DNA of 64,000 nt, taken from Thelephora terrestris (taxonomy: Eukaryota; Basidiomycota; Agaricomycetes; Thelephorales; Thelephoraceae). The DNA is taken from the NCBI GenBank assembly GCA_015956445.1, contig WIUZ02000003.1, positions 2,657,653 to 2,721,652 of the forward strand, given 5' to 3'. Shown here piece by piece: positions 12,119-23,403 of this stretch; within the stretch, counting starts at the first letter, position 1; each line of letters starts with the position of its first letter. A program made the position numbers and the translations under genes. The notes below the pieces were generated by a model, which saw nothing but the letters and a program-made list of their open reading frames with translations, made no database searches and was not told the DNA's origin.

Positions 12119-13239
12119 CAGTAGTCCTTATTAAAAACATTAATGTTTTAGGAGTTTTTGTCGCAAATTTGAATGATTTTTCTCATGAGTTTTTGAATGG
12201 CCTGAGGGGGGATATTTTACTCATAAAGTTTTAATGGAAATTATGGGGGGGACTGGGACCCAGCTTGCTGGGCACTGGTGCTCCCAATTAGGCAGGTGCC
12301 GACAGTGTGGGTGGCCCGGGAGAGTGGATTGCTTATATAATAAAAATTAAAAAATTTAGGGAAATTCCAGAAAATTCCAGAAAAATTCCAAAAATTATTA
12401 GAAAATTCCCATGGGTGTCAGGGAGGGCAGAAAATAAAAAATGGACTGTGGGAATTTCCGATCAAAATTTCCCAAAAAGGAAATTTTTGATGGCTTACAT
12501 AAGCAACTCAAAAATGATTTTGATATTGAATTTCCTTTTTGGGAAATTTTGATGGCTGACATAAGCAGGTCATGTGACTGAAAAAAGTGGGTGTTGCTTA
12601 TGTAATCAGGTCATGTGACCGACCAAAAAAGGAAAGTTTTGATGGCTTACATAAGCATCTCAAAAATGCTTTTGGAGGGGTCTTTCCTAAAAAGGAAATA
12701 TTTGATGGATTACCAAAAAAGGAAATTTTGATGGCTTACATAAGCAGCTCAAAAACGCTTTTTGCAAAAATTACCAAAAAAGGAAATTTCCATTTTAGGA
12801 AAGAGTTTCCAAAAGGGGAAATTTTGATGGCTTACATAAGCAACTCAAAAATTATTTTGGCAAAAATTACCAAAAAAGGAAATTATATGCTAGAAAATTC
12901 GGAAAAATGCCAGAAAAATCCTAAAAAATACTGAAAAAATTCCCACACGTCTAGAAAGTGCCCAAAATGGTAAATTATTCCCAGAAATATTCAAAAAATT
13001 GTTTTTCTGGCTGGAAAAATCAGGAAAAAATTCCAAAAAAATTCCAAAAATTCCAGAGTATAGATAAATATTTTATAAAAATTATTCCAATTTTTTTGGC
13101 CATTGAATAGCTCATAATTTCAATATTAATATATTTTTTGCCCAAAAAATTCATAAAAATCCCCAAAAAATAGATAAAAATAGGAAAATACAAATATATC
13201 TGTAACATTCATTATATCATGAAGTACAGACCAGTTTGT

Positions 13240-13590
13240 GGTCATAAACTAGCCCTAAACCTAGTCCTGGACCTAACCTAACCTAACCTAGCCTAACCCT
13301 AACCCTAACTCTAACCCTAACCTAGACCTAAACCTACACCTAACCTAAACCTAAACCTAACCTAACCTAACCTAACCTAACCTAACCTAACCCTAACCTA
13401 ACCCTAACCTAACCTAACCTAAACCTAACCTAACCTAACCTAACCCCAAACCTAACCTGCCCTAAACCCAGCCTGCCCCAAACCTATCCTAGCACCAAAC
13501 CTAAACCTAAACCTAACCTGCCCTAAACCTAACTCTGACCTGGCCTAGTTCAGCCTTATCTTATCTTATCTTATCTTATCTTATCTTATT
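13240..13590 (+). repeat. Telomere-like CCTAAC/CCCTAA tract plus TTATC run, P1 left arm
   Basis: Degenerate array of CCTAAC, CCCTAA and ACCTAA units, followed at about 13,556-13,590 by six TTATC units. The mirror copy is at 17,850-18,200. It is interstitial and irregular, unlike a chromosome end, so I treat it as part of the repeat element. Confidence 0.85.
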
Positions 13591-15155
13591 CTGTCTTACC
13601 TACCCTAGACCCAACCTAACCTGACATAGTCAACTGAACCTGGTCCACCACAGATCACCCAACCTAACCTAAAGTGGTCTACCTGACCTAGACTGATGCA
13701 ACTTGAGTTTATCTCTTCTAATCAGCTGTTATCCTATCTGGCCTTAATCTAAATACCGTAGCTAACCAACATCTAACCCAACCTCACCTGGCTCACCAGC
13801 AAGTAACTGGGCTACAGGAACACACTGTGAGCTGCACCATCCCATATCCTGTATCCAACTGTCACTCAAACACAAGAACTGTGGTGGACCTACAAGTTAA
13901 GTGGACCCATAAGCCCACAGACCCACAAGTATAGGCTGTTCACTCAGTGGAAACATCTGTTATCCATCCTCACTCACGTACCACCCTCACCCTGTGTTCT
14001 GTGCCAGACTGCAACTTCACCACAGCTCATGTTCAGCCACCTAGCTAAACCCATGTACAATCAGGTCTACAAATCCATGGATCCATAACAAGTAGGTGGC
14101 TGAACATGAGCTGTGGTGAAGTTGCAGTCTGGCACAGAACACAGGGTGAGGGTGGTACGTGAGTGAGGATGGATAACAGATGTTTCCACTGAGTGAACAG
14201 CCTATACTTGTGGGTCTGTGGGCTTATGGGTCCACTTAACTTGTAGGTCCACCACAGTTCTTGTGTTTGAGTGACAGTTGGATACAGGATATGGGATGGT
14301 GCAGCTCACAGTGTGTTCCTGTAGCCCAGTTACTTGCTGGTGAGCCAGGTGAGGTTGGGTTAGATGTTGGTTAGCTACGGTATTTAGATTAAGGCCAGAT
14401 AGGATAACAGCTGATTAGAAGAGATAAACTCAAGTTGCATCAGTCTAGGTCAGGTAGACCACTTTAGGTTAGGTTGGGTGATCTGTGGTGTGTCAGGGCC
14501 ACTCTACCCCAACGACTACCAGTGCACTGAGCCGACTCCGCAGAGTACTCACTAGTCCAACTAGCTTGTGAGAGAACGATCACGTCTCTATTCTTCCGGT
14601 AGGTTGTCCGAGGTCACTGCAAGTCAGGTCGAAATCCTAAAGAGAAACCCAACCTAAACCGCACTTCGTTCGGTTCAACAAACAAGGGTTGATCCCTACA
14701 ACAGGATTGATGACTCCACCAGTTGATCGACTGGACGCTCGAGGTGTTCTAATATGACTGCTGAGAGTCTATAGTTACGAGGCGCAGTTGACGCGCAGAG
14801 CGGGAGGGAGAGCAGATGGGGGAGGTCTTGGATCAAACAAGAAACTCTGACTTGGCCTTAACTGCAACTGGGCTGAGAAGGGCAGAGGATTTCCTGAGGT
14901 AACAAAACTAAGGTACTACGATACAGCCACAGTTGCTACTTATACTAAAGGAGTGGCCATGACGTCAATACCCTAATATACCCTTATCAAGTCCAGAACA
15001 AAGGGAGATAAGGAGTGTGAGAACGCTAAGTAAGGGAAGCGAACAACGGTGACGCGTGGGAGAGTAAAAGACAAAGGGCCTTACTAGCGTGTGAAGGATT
15101 GCATAAAAGATAAGGAATGTCCGCATGAAACATAGGGGTAAAGATAACACTAGTC

Positions 15156-15374
15156 CTAAAAGAAATAGGGGCATGGGGTCATGAAAGTTCGTACCTGGGG
15201 GTCACACCCAAGGGTCAGGTGGCAATCTCCCTTTACATAGTTGTACCAGCGGATTCGGGAGTAGAGCCATGCAAACATCCCTTGTTGTCTGTAGGCGGTA
15301 ACAGCATCACGGACTAGTGGCAACCTCAACGTACGTCCGAACATGAGGAGGTCGGGCCTAGACTCATGGGACAT
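15156..15374 (-). CDS. Small ORF of E4, unknown
   Basis: A 72-codon frame (MSHESRPDLLMFGRTLRLPL ... RIRWYNYVKGDC ... CPYFF) on the strand opposite the main E4 gene. It sits where E2 has its 207-codon ORF. I see no sequence similarity between the two. It may be a remnant or a chance frame. Confidence 0.25.
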   Translation of the reverse strand: MSHESRPDLLMFGRTLRLPLVRDAVTAYRQQGMFAWLYSRIRWYNYVKGDCHLTLGCDPQVRTFMTPCPYFF

Positions 15375-15865
15375 GAGGGATTACTGATTCGCCGGCGTTT
15401 CACGCTAACGGCTACTCCACATGCGCTGAGCTAACCAGAAGGATCCTAAGGCGATGCTTCCGAATAGCGGCGAGTCCTTCCTCCGGTTAGGAGACTGTGA
15501 TGTGACTGTCCACGTGTGTGATCAGGGTCCAGGGTTGATCATAATCGTAAAGTCATGAGGGGTCGTAAAAGGGGTTCGTGATGTCATAAAGGGGTCATCA
15601 GGGTCTTGAGACCTATTTTTAGTGCGCGCGTTCTAGGCGTTCCGGAACGAAGTTCTTCCAAGGCCGTCCCGCGGGCCGAGGTGTCAGCTTGATGTAGTAA
15701 GCCGACGATGATGGTACAAGGGCGGAAGTTGATGTGACCCGGACCAATGAGGTTCGTCGAGGTAGGTCACGTGAAGGATCACCGATCTAGGCTATAAGAA
15801 GGACGTCTTCTTGGAGCCATCCTTGATCAGCAACACCAGTAACTTCCCCATCATCTTACCAAAAC

Positions 15866-17605
15866 ATGTCCTTCCCCAACAACCATACCTACAAAGTTGC
15901 CAATGGCATCTCCACCATCTCTCGCATTGACCGCCGTGCTGCTGCTCGTAAAACCTACGCCTGTGCGGCGGGGACTCCCTATGCCACGGATGACCAGGTA
16001 TGGGGGAGACCTAGAGCTTTGTGTGCTAGCACTAACGCCTTCCTCTAGGTAGAGGTTACGTTCTTTTGGGCGTTGATGTCCAGCTAACGGCTTCTAGATC
16101 TTGGAGGTCGTCACGGAAGTGGACGCCGAACGTCTCCGGGAGACGATGCCTCATTTGATGGGGTTGACCTGGGATGACGAACTCTGGGTTCGTACGATCA
16201 TCGCCGAGAAGGTCGCCTTCCGGATGAGGGGTAGGTTCGGGGAGTTGGAGCATCCGATCAAGAAGGAGCTCTGGTACACCCTTCAGAGGGGAATCTACGA
16301 TCAGGATCTGTTGGAGCACGGTGCAACCGTTCCTCGGGCCGTCCGCCATGCTACTGCCGCCACGTCGTTGTTGTGGTCGCTCGTTCGGGAGGGGGAGAGC
16401 AAGGTAGGTTCTCCATTTGAATATGCGAGTATGACTCTCGACTAATCAAACTGCCTAGGTGGAACGTTTGGAGCGCGAGGTAAAAGAGGCGAAGGCAGAC
16501 GTCCTTCGTCTGTCGGCGGAAGGTCTTCAGATGAAGGAGACCTTGGCCGCCTTCCAGCAGGGGACGAACGAGGCGTTGGAGGCAATGGTCGCCAACCATC
16601 AGGAGTTGATCGCCGGGTTGAAGGTTCGGGACAACAACATTAAGGGGGCATTGGCCCGAAGGGATGAAAAGGTAATGCCGCTTTCATCATTGCTTAGAAT
16701 GATGGAAGCTGACATTTCCTAGACTGAAGAACTCGAGAACGTGGTGGCTGTGTTGACAGCGCAGGTCGAGTCCTTGCAGGACAAAACCTGCAACTGCAAG
16801 AAGGGTCCCAAATTGGTTGGTCAGGGGACTGCCGATGTTCCGTTCGAGTTGGAGTACGCCGACGAGGTGGTACTCCCATCGCCTAACCCGTCGTCCTATG
16901 CGACGCCTCCGATTGAGAACGCGGTTCCCGTTCCGACTCCAGGTCCGGCTTCCACCTTGGCCGCTTCCGACAAGGAGAACTGTGGGCGCTGCGTCTTGCA
17001 GTCGATCCATCAGTTGGTAAAGATCGAGGATGAGGTCATGGAGGTTGACCGAGCTGAAGATGCTCCGAGGGTCGCCGAGGTACGTCCGGTGACTAAGGGG
17101 CAACGCTGCAAACGCTCTCGACGCCGTCCTGCTCATCGCATGGCTCCATCGGCTAACCCTTACCCTCGACCAGTTGAGTCGGATGGTGACCTCTCTGGTC
17201 GAGGTGAGGAGCGAGGATTCCGATATCGGGTCCACCGTCCTTACCGACAGGTCGAGTCCGAGATCCAACTCCGACACCAGCTTCGCCTCGCAAGACAGGA
17301 TCCCACCCAGGGGTCCGACGAGGGAGACGGAGGGTCTCTTGCCGACTACGTCGACAGTACTGTCGAGCAGTCACCCGGTGATGGAGATGTGGGACCAGGT
17401 GTTCAGCAGTTCGGTGACATCTGGGAGGCTGATCGGTCCGCTCGAAGGAGTCTCTTCCTATCGGCTTGAACTAGTCGTTCAGCTGAGTGCCGAAGATGGT
17501 GACGCCATGTTCGGGGAGGTCCTAGCGAGGAGGGGCCAGCACTATGATCTCCGGGATGGACGTTTGGTGACCTTCAGGCCTGCCGTAGATAGAGTCGACT
17601 TTTGA
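15866..17605 (+). CDS. E4 coiled-coil protein, five exons, unknown function
   Basis: Exons 15,866-15,997, 16,098-16,403, 16,459-16,671, 16,723-17,079 and 17,174-17,605 join with all introns in phase 0, giving about 479 residues. The last intron (GTACGT ... CTAAC ... CAG) was chosen because the downstream frame LSRMVTSLVEVRSEDSDIGS ... YDLRDGRLVTFRP looks protein-like, whereas read-through gives an Arg-rich frame ending at 17,469. Residues 45-146 form a compact domain (VVTEVDAERLRETMPHLMGL, ELEHPIKKELWYTLQRGIYD). Residues about 147-250 are a long coiled coil (VERLEREVKEAKADVLRLSA ... AVLTAQVESLQDK) ending in CNCKKGP. The C-terminal part is low-complexity and acidic. No enzyme motif is seen. 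The gene lies wholly inside E4 and presumably moves with it. The order domain, coiled coil, acidic tail recalls the E1/E3 gene without clear sequence similarity. Confidence 0.6.
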
Positions 17606-19317
17606 TGGGACGTAGGATAGCACTTGTATAGCTCGTTGTGGATTCGCTGGGAATAGTACGCGCGTGTGTGTGTTTCGAATGATTGGTATGAAGGATAAGG
17701 AGTGTGAAGCATTCAAAACATAAGAAGTGGTAAGAAGAATTCGAAGAAAGAGCGTGTTATAAAAAGTTTAAAAATACCATGTTCCTGACATGGTGGACCA
17801 GGTTCAGTTGACTATGTCAGGTTAGGTTGGGTCTAGGGTAGGTAAGACAGAATAAGATAAGATAAGATAAGATAAGATAAGATAAGGCTGAACTAGGCCA
17901 GGTCAGAGTTAGGTTTAGGGCAGGTTAGGTTTAGGTTTAGGTTTGGTGCTAGGATAGGTTTGGGGCAGGCTGGGTTTAGGGCAGGTTAGGTTTGGGGTTA
18001 GGTTAGGTTAGGTTAGGTTTAGGTTAGGTTAGGTTAGGGTTAGGTTAGGGTTAGGTTAGGTTAGGTTAGGTTAGGTTAGGTTTAGGTTTAGGTTAGGTGT
18101 AGGTTTAGGTCTAGGTTAGGGTTAGAGTTAGGGTTAGGGTTAGGCTAGGTTAGGTTAGGTTAGGTCCAGGACTAGGTTTAGGGCTAGTTTATGACCACAA
18201 ACTGGTCTGTACTTCATGATATAATGAATGTTACAGATATATTTGTATTTTCCTATTTTTATCTATTTTTTGGGGATTTTTATGAATTTTTTGGGCAAAA
18301 AATATATTAATATTGAAATTATGAGCTATTCAATGGCCAAAAAAATTGGAATAATTTTTATAAAATATTTATCTATACTCTGGAATTTTTGGAATTTTTT
18401 TGGAATTTTTTCCTGATTTTTCCAGCCAGAAAAACAATTTTTTGAATATTTCTGGGAATAATTTACCATTTTGGGCACTTTCTAGACGTGTGGGAATTTT
18501 TTCAGTATTTTTTAGGATTTTTCTGGCATTTTTCCGAATTTTCTAGCATATAATTTCCTTTTTTGGTAATTTTTGCCAAAATAATTTTTGAGTTGCTTAT
18601 GTAAGCCATCAAAATTTCCCCTTTTGGAAACTCTTTCCTAAAATGGAAATTTCCTTTTTTGGTAATTTTTGCAAAAAGCGTTTTTGAGCTGCTTATGTAA
18701 GCCATCAAAATTTCCTTTTTTGGTAATCCATCAAATATTTCCTTTTTAGGAAAGACCCCTCCAAAAGCATTTTTGAGATGCTTATGTAAGCCATCAAAAC
18801 TTTCCTTTTTTGGTCGGTCACATGACCTGATTACATAAGCAACACCCACTTTTTTCAGTCACATGACCTGCTTATGTCAGCCATCAAAATTTCCCAAAAA
18901 GGAAATTCAATATCAAAATCATTTTTGAGTTGCTTATGTAAGCCATCAAAAATTTCCTTTTTGGGAAATTTTGATCGGAAATTCCCACAGTCCATTTTTT
19001 ATTTTCTGCCCTCCCTGACACCCATGGGAATTTTCTAATAATTTTTGGAATTTTTCTGGAATTTTCTGGAATTTCCCTAAATTTTTTAATTTTTATTATA
19101 TAAGCAATCCACTCTCCCGGGCCACCCACACTGTCGGCACCTGCCTAATTGGGAGCACCAGTGCCCAGCAAGCTGGGTCCCAGTCCCCCCCATAATTTCC
19201 ATTAAAACTTTATGAGTAAAATATCCCCCCTCAGGCCATTCAAAAACTCATGAGAAAAATCATTCAAATTTGCGACAAAAACTCCTAAAACATTAATGTT
19301 TTTAATAAGGACTACTG

Positions 19318-22300
19318 AAATTAAGAGGTTTTGGAGTTCTACTCCCCCTTCCCGGCATAGCCTAGCTAGAAGGGCGTCAGTGTCTTCCTCAGGGGTGGTG
19401 AATCCGGATGGTTCAACGGACTTCTCAACCTCATCTTCGGACTCTGACGCCGCTTCGGTCTCTTCCTCAGCGGAGGATTCTCTCTCAGGAAGTGGCTGCG
19501 TGCTAGGTCCGGGAACTGCTCCTGAACTTCGCCCGCGCCTAGGTGCTACGGAAAAATCTCCGACAACCTTCTTCCAATCCTTCATACGCCGGGTAGATTT
19601 AATTATCTCTACCGGATGCTTACTACCGTAAACATTGCCGGGCTTGGCCGGTACCTTCCGCTCACGCTGAGGCCTCCGAGTCTTAGCAGGTGTCGGAGGC
19701 ATAATCGTTGGCGGGGCGGGTGGTGCATCCTCAGGGCCAGAATCAGAGCTAGAGCTGGGTGTAGGTGATCTCGGCGGCTCCGAACTGGGCGCTCCAGATT
19801 GCACCGGCGTCTGTGGCCGTGGTGCGGGCTCAGTAGCACGTTCCTTGCCTTTTGAGGAAGGCTTGGGGGTAGGTTTGGGACGCGCTGAGGGTGCTGCGTC
19901 ATCTTCCTCTTGTTCTCCTGGAAGGGGACACTGGCAGTCACCATTTTTATGACAGTGATGACTGGGTAGGGGTGGCGTAGTAGATTGCAGCCGTGTGTTT
20001 CGTCGTATACTGGCAGTTGGGCACTTTGGAAAGTGCAACTCATCGAAGGTGGCCTGAGCAGCGGAGAAAATGATGTTGTTAGGTCCGCGCATAAAGATCT
20101 ATCCTTTTCCTCCCGGGTGAGTACCCAGGTAGGTCATCAATTCTGATCGGGGCGCGAGTTTGTTTATCCGTACTTCTTCTGGGATGAAGACGTAGGCTCC
20201 GCAGCCGAAGACCCAAAGGTGATCAATTGAAGGCTTGCTTCCATTTAATAGTTGGAATGGAGTCTGCCAACTTAGGCGACGGTTCGGCGTTCGATTGTAA
20301 ACGTGAGTTGCGTGGTCAAGGGCGAATTCCCACCAAGACTGAGGGAGGCAAGCCTGTAATCTCATGGATTCTGCCTTATCCATCAATGTTCGAATGATCC
20401 TTTCCGCGCGACCGTTTTGTTGGTGTGCATGCGGAATAGATTGGAGGATCTCAATCCCCTTTTCCTTGAGCATCGTCGTAAATGTTAGGGACGTGTACTC
20501 CCCCCCGGCATCGGACATCCATCGACGTACTCTCTTCTGGTATTTGGTTTCAACCATAGCCAGGAAGTGTCTGGTAGCCATAAGTGCAGCGTCCTTAGTG
20601 CGCAAATTCATGGTCCAGGCGTGTGAGGTATAGTCGTCATAGAAGACGATTGAGTACTTGTACTTGCGATAGGATTCAATGGGGAAGGTTTTTAGATCCG
20701 AATGGATTAGCTCGAAAGGGGTGCTTGCTCTGGTGTTGGATGGGGGAAAGGTTTTATTTGTCATCTTTCCTTGCGCACATCCAGTGCAGAGGTGTTCTTT
20801 TGGGATTTCGACATGAGGAAAATCCTTGACATGTTTCCCAGCCTTTTGGATCACTTCTTTTGAGGGGTGAGCCAGTCGGCGGTGCATGATTTCAAAATCA
20901 GCACTATAAATGGTCTCAATTTTGGCAGCAGTAAGTTGCGCTCCGAGGAGAGTTTTGATGACGTAAATACTGTCATCCTCGGTTCGAGGGTGGAAGGTAA
21001 GAAATTCTGTTTCTTCCTCATAGAGTGAGATTTCGCGAGCACTCCCCCTCGAGAGGAGTCCGCTTTTGAGGAACTGACCAAGGGACAGCAGCCTATGGGA
21101 CATGTCTGGGACATGATAGACAGGACTTAGTCGAACGGCCTTTTCATTTATGTGGAGGACCACTGTTCCTTTACCAATAATCGTCGTGAAGCTGGTCGCT
21201 GTTCTTAAAGGAATGGACTCAATAGCCTCGTACTCCACGAAGTCGTTTATATCAAAAGTAAAGTGCCGGGATGCTCCAGAATCGAGCATCCACACAGCTT
21301 CAGTTTCACTCGGGGCAGACAAGGTAAAACAAATATATTTGGAAGCTACTACTGAAGACCTAGACTTATCTTCAGGTGCTGTGGAGTCGTTAGTTTCGTT
21401 ACTCAACACTAAATTTGTTTCATACCTTCCACCAAGGCCAGACGGACCGGCAACTGACGCAGGGGAGACAACATCCATCTCTTCATCCGACCATCCCAGG
21501 CTTACTTCATCCTCGCCCAGCGGGGTACGCGCCTTTTTGCGGGGGCGAGGATCGATTGTCTGCTCATAAGAGCGTTCCAGCCTTTTTAGGGTCTCAATCG
21601 AAGGCTTCACGCTTATGCATGCTGCAAGGTCCCTAGCCTCCTGTACGGAGGGGTAGAAGGAAGGGGCCCCTGTGCCTTGACGATGGACGGGGGAATGGCG
21701 AATGGGAAAAGCCGCCATGGAGGCAAAACCATAATCCGAGACCGAGATGTTAGAGCTGGAGGGAACCGGAGGTTGTGGAGGGGGAGGTGGCATTTGAGAC
21801 TCGTCAGTTTGCTGAGCCTGTTGCTGGAATCTTCCTCGACCTCCTCTTTGTCCTCGACGGTTTCGTCCTCGGCCTTGGCCTTGGGGCTGGCTCCCGTCGT
21901 GCTGCTGCTGCTGCTGCTGGAAATTTGGGTTCCCAGGGGCGCACTGTACGTTGGACAACTTTTGTGCTTGTTGTCCGGAGCGACGGGAGCTGGACTTCTG
22001 CTCCCAGGCCAGTTTGACCATTTTCCTCAGCTCATCGATCTGGACTTTACCGATATCGTCGGCTTGGCAGAGGATCTGGGCAAGGTAATCGTAGGCAGGG
22101 GGCATCCGGGAGAGTATCATCATGGCTTTGATGAAATCTGGGACTGCTGCATTGGCTTCAGCGAGTCGACCAAAGTGGGCCATGATTTTATCTATCGCCG
22201 GGATGGGGTCCACATTTCCGGGGATCTGTACGTCCAGAGCGCTTTTGAACTCCGAATAGATCCCCATTACGCCGGGTTTCCCATATTCCGCATCGATCGC

Positions 22301-22639
22301 CTGGTACAAGGCCCAAGCGTCCTCTTCGGACTTGTGTTTTGCCTGGATGTCAGGGCTTAGCCTCAGGAATATATTTCCGAGGGCTTTGGAATTGTTTTCC
22401 TCCCACGCTTCGAGCGCGTCTTCGTCAATGTCTTCACCGCCCTCCTGTGCCGGAATTTCTTCAGCATCATCGGTGGCAGGGACAGCTGCTATATATGGTC
22501 GTACCGTTTTGGTGGGCTTTCCCTTCTTCATCAGTCTCCACTGTCCTTGTGCCATCAAGAAACTTCTGACGGCAGGGGCCCATCGCTGATAGTTGGGGCC
22601 TTCGAGGACGGGGACGAGAGAGGTAAGCTGAGACGACAT
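19318..22639 (-). pseudogene. Copia A gag-protease-integrase frame with a stop
   Basis: ATG at 22,639 starts a UBN2-like Gag (MSSQLTSLVPVLEGPNYQRW ... FLRLSPDIQ). It is followed by a Gln-rich and Arg/Gly-rich stretch (QGRGRNRRGQRGGRGRF) in place of a zinc knuckle, then protease VWMLDSGASRHFTF and the pre-integrase HHCC region (MHRRLAHPSKEV ... CTGCAQGKM). The integrase core follows (FELIHSDLKTF, RRWMSDAGGEYTS, PHAHQQNGRAERIIRTL), with its D, D, E residues present. The frame is interrupted by TAG at 20,101-20,099 in HPGGKG-stop-IFMRGPN, most simply one TGG to TAG change, and then continues in the same frame to 19,318. There the sequence becomes P1 and encodes unrelated residues. The element is therefore inactive. 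Confidence 0.88.
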
Positions 22640-23049
22640 TTTTTCTTTGGTTTTGGGGGGTGGAAGTGCCTACGCCCAAAATAAGAGTCATCAGTTAATG
22701 AACGCTTCTATGCCAAATGCAATGAAAGAGGGAAGAATTTAGCCTTTCCCTTTTTAAGGATTACTTTAGTGAGAGGTTTATTGCATGTTGCCTCAGTCCA
22801 CACTGTCGGCAGATGTTAATCGACTACCCTCCCCTTATGGGGTCTACGAATGTGTGTTGTGCTCAGCTTAGCCAATCACCGTTTCATCCCCTTTTGGGGT
22901 TTTGACTTTTTTGTTCTAAGTCCCCTTCCTGCGCAGTGGATAGCGCAGTGGCAGCCACAGAGGGCGCGCTAAGGTAAGATTAGAGCCTGTTCACAGCGCA
23001 GCCACAGAGGCGCAGCTTGGAACACAGGGCGTAGCCCGGGCTCATAACC
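22640..23049 (-). other. Copia A leader with tRNA-like complementarity
   Basis: About 410 bases of untranslated leader between the 5' LTR and the gag ATG. The plus strand reads GGGCTCATAACC at 23,038-23,049, directly abutting the LTR, and GCGCAGTGGATAGCGC at 22,931-22,946. The first is the anticodon-arm sequence of initiator tRNA-Met and the second resembles a eukaryotic tRNA D-arm/A-box. On the element's RNA both are complementary to the tRNA. Confidence 0.6.
23038..23049 (-). promoter_or_regulatory. Copia primer-binding site, half-tRNA type
   Basis: Element strand reads GGTTATGAGCCC immediately after the LTR end. It is complementary to the anticodon stem-loop (CTCATAA loop) of initiator tRNA-Met rather than to a tRNA 3' end. 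Drosophila copia and yeast Ty5 use such cleaved half-tRNA primers. No spacer separates it from the LTR. Confidence 0.7.
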
Positions 23050-23403
23050 TGTTGAGCAGGTAGAGTATATTCTATACTACTACATGGCGTACTCTAGTTC
23101 TTACCTGAGAGGGGAAGATATAGTAGTGCAAGTGGGAGAGAGAGAGAGAGAAGCGATTGATTGATCTATGGACACATGAGGGGTATATATACTATCTACT
23201 CTATTTAACGTCACATCTATACAGTGTGACTGATGCATGGTCCGTGCGGCGGCTTAAGGCACGCGCGCGTCATATCGATCGATCGGGTCACTGATGTGAC
23301 ACTGTCCCTTCGGGTCGCTTATTCAGCGCTCTCCGGCATCGGCTCTCGCACGAAGCGGTAGAGCCGGTTGACCCGTTGCCGGGCACAGACCTTCGGTTCA
23401 ACA
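23050..23403 (-). repeat. Copia A 5' LTR (354 bp)
   Basis: Plus strand starts TGTTGAGCAGG and ends GGTTCAACA, matching the LTR at 35,999-36,353 along its whole length with scattered differences. It contains GATCTATGGACACATG, a TATATA-like GGGGTATATATAC and a conserved CTTCGGGTCGCTTATTCAGC block. Confidence 0.9.

Larger units (their letters stand above)
14491..17790 (+). mobile_element. Gene-bearing TG...CA element E4 (3,300 bp)
   Basis: Begins TGTCAGGGCC and ends GTTCCTGACA, flanked by the exact 5-bp duplication TGGTG (14,486-14,490 and 17,791-17,795). Removing the element and one duplication restores the P1 palindrome exactly, so the boundaries are secure. TG...CA ends and a 5-bp duplication are what retroviral-type integrase leaves. 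No long terminal repeats, gag-pol or transposase are visible inside. It carries a five-exon gene on the plus strand (15,866-17,605) and a short minus-strand frame (15,156-15,374), the same divergent layout as E2. A TATAAG box lies at about 15,791, 75 bp before the ATG. It could be a solo LTR of a much larger element, or a non-autonomous element using another element's integrase. Confidence 0.75.
12119..19317. repeat. Giant palindrome P1 (about 1.9-kb arms), split by E4
   Basis: Bases 12,119-13,650 reappear in reverse complement at 17,791-19,317. Translated frames of the two arms are identical over several hundred bases (mirror sum 31,436, one 5-bp indel further in). The inner part, 13,646-14,046, pairs with 14,090-14,490 around a loop of about 43 bp. 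Without E4 the unit is therefore about 3.9 kb and almost all hairpin. From outside to centre each arm holds an AT-rich section with about six partial copies of a TTTTGATGGCTTACATAAGC unit, an AATTCC-rich section, a CCTAAC/CCCTAA telomere-like tract, a TTATC pentanucleotide run and a unique stretch. No convincing coding gene is in the arms. Left flank is Plavaka and right flank is copia A, with no target duplication. Confidence 0.9.
19318..23403 (-). mobile_element. Ty1/copia element A, 3'-truncated
   Basis: Minus-strand copia element with its 5' LTR at 23,403-23,050, a primer site, leader, and one long gag-protease-integrase frame. It is cut at 19,318 by P1, so reverse transcriptase, RNase H and the 3' LTR are missing. 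The homologous copia B (35,999-38,403) shows what should follow: the shared tail GVELQNLLIS is where A breaks. It inserted into a BTB-domain gene at 23,404. Confidence 0.9.

Noticed and set aside
12307-13208. Open frames in the AT-rich P1 arms (and identical mirrored ones at 18,228-19,129)
   Set aside because: Low-complexity Lys/Ile/Phe-rich translations of repeat units, identical in both arms only because the DNA is mirrored.
13240-13590. True telomere or chromosome end
   Set aside because: The tract is degenerate, interstitial, mirrored in the other arm and flanked by transposons.
16687-17277. 196-codon minus-strand frame in E4
   Set aside because: Antisense shadow of the coiled-coil exons and introns.
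17080-17469. Read-through end of the E4 gene at 17,469
   Set aside because: The Arg-rich frame looks unnatural, while a GTACGT...CTAAC...CAG intron leads in phase to a better frame ending at 17,605.
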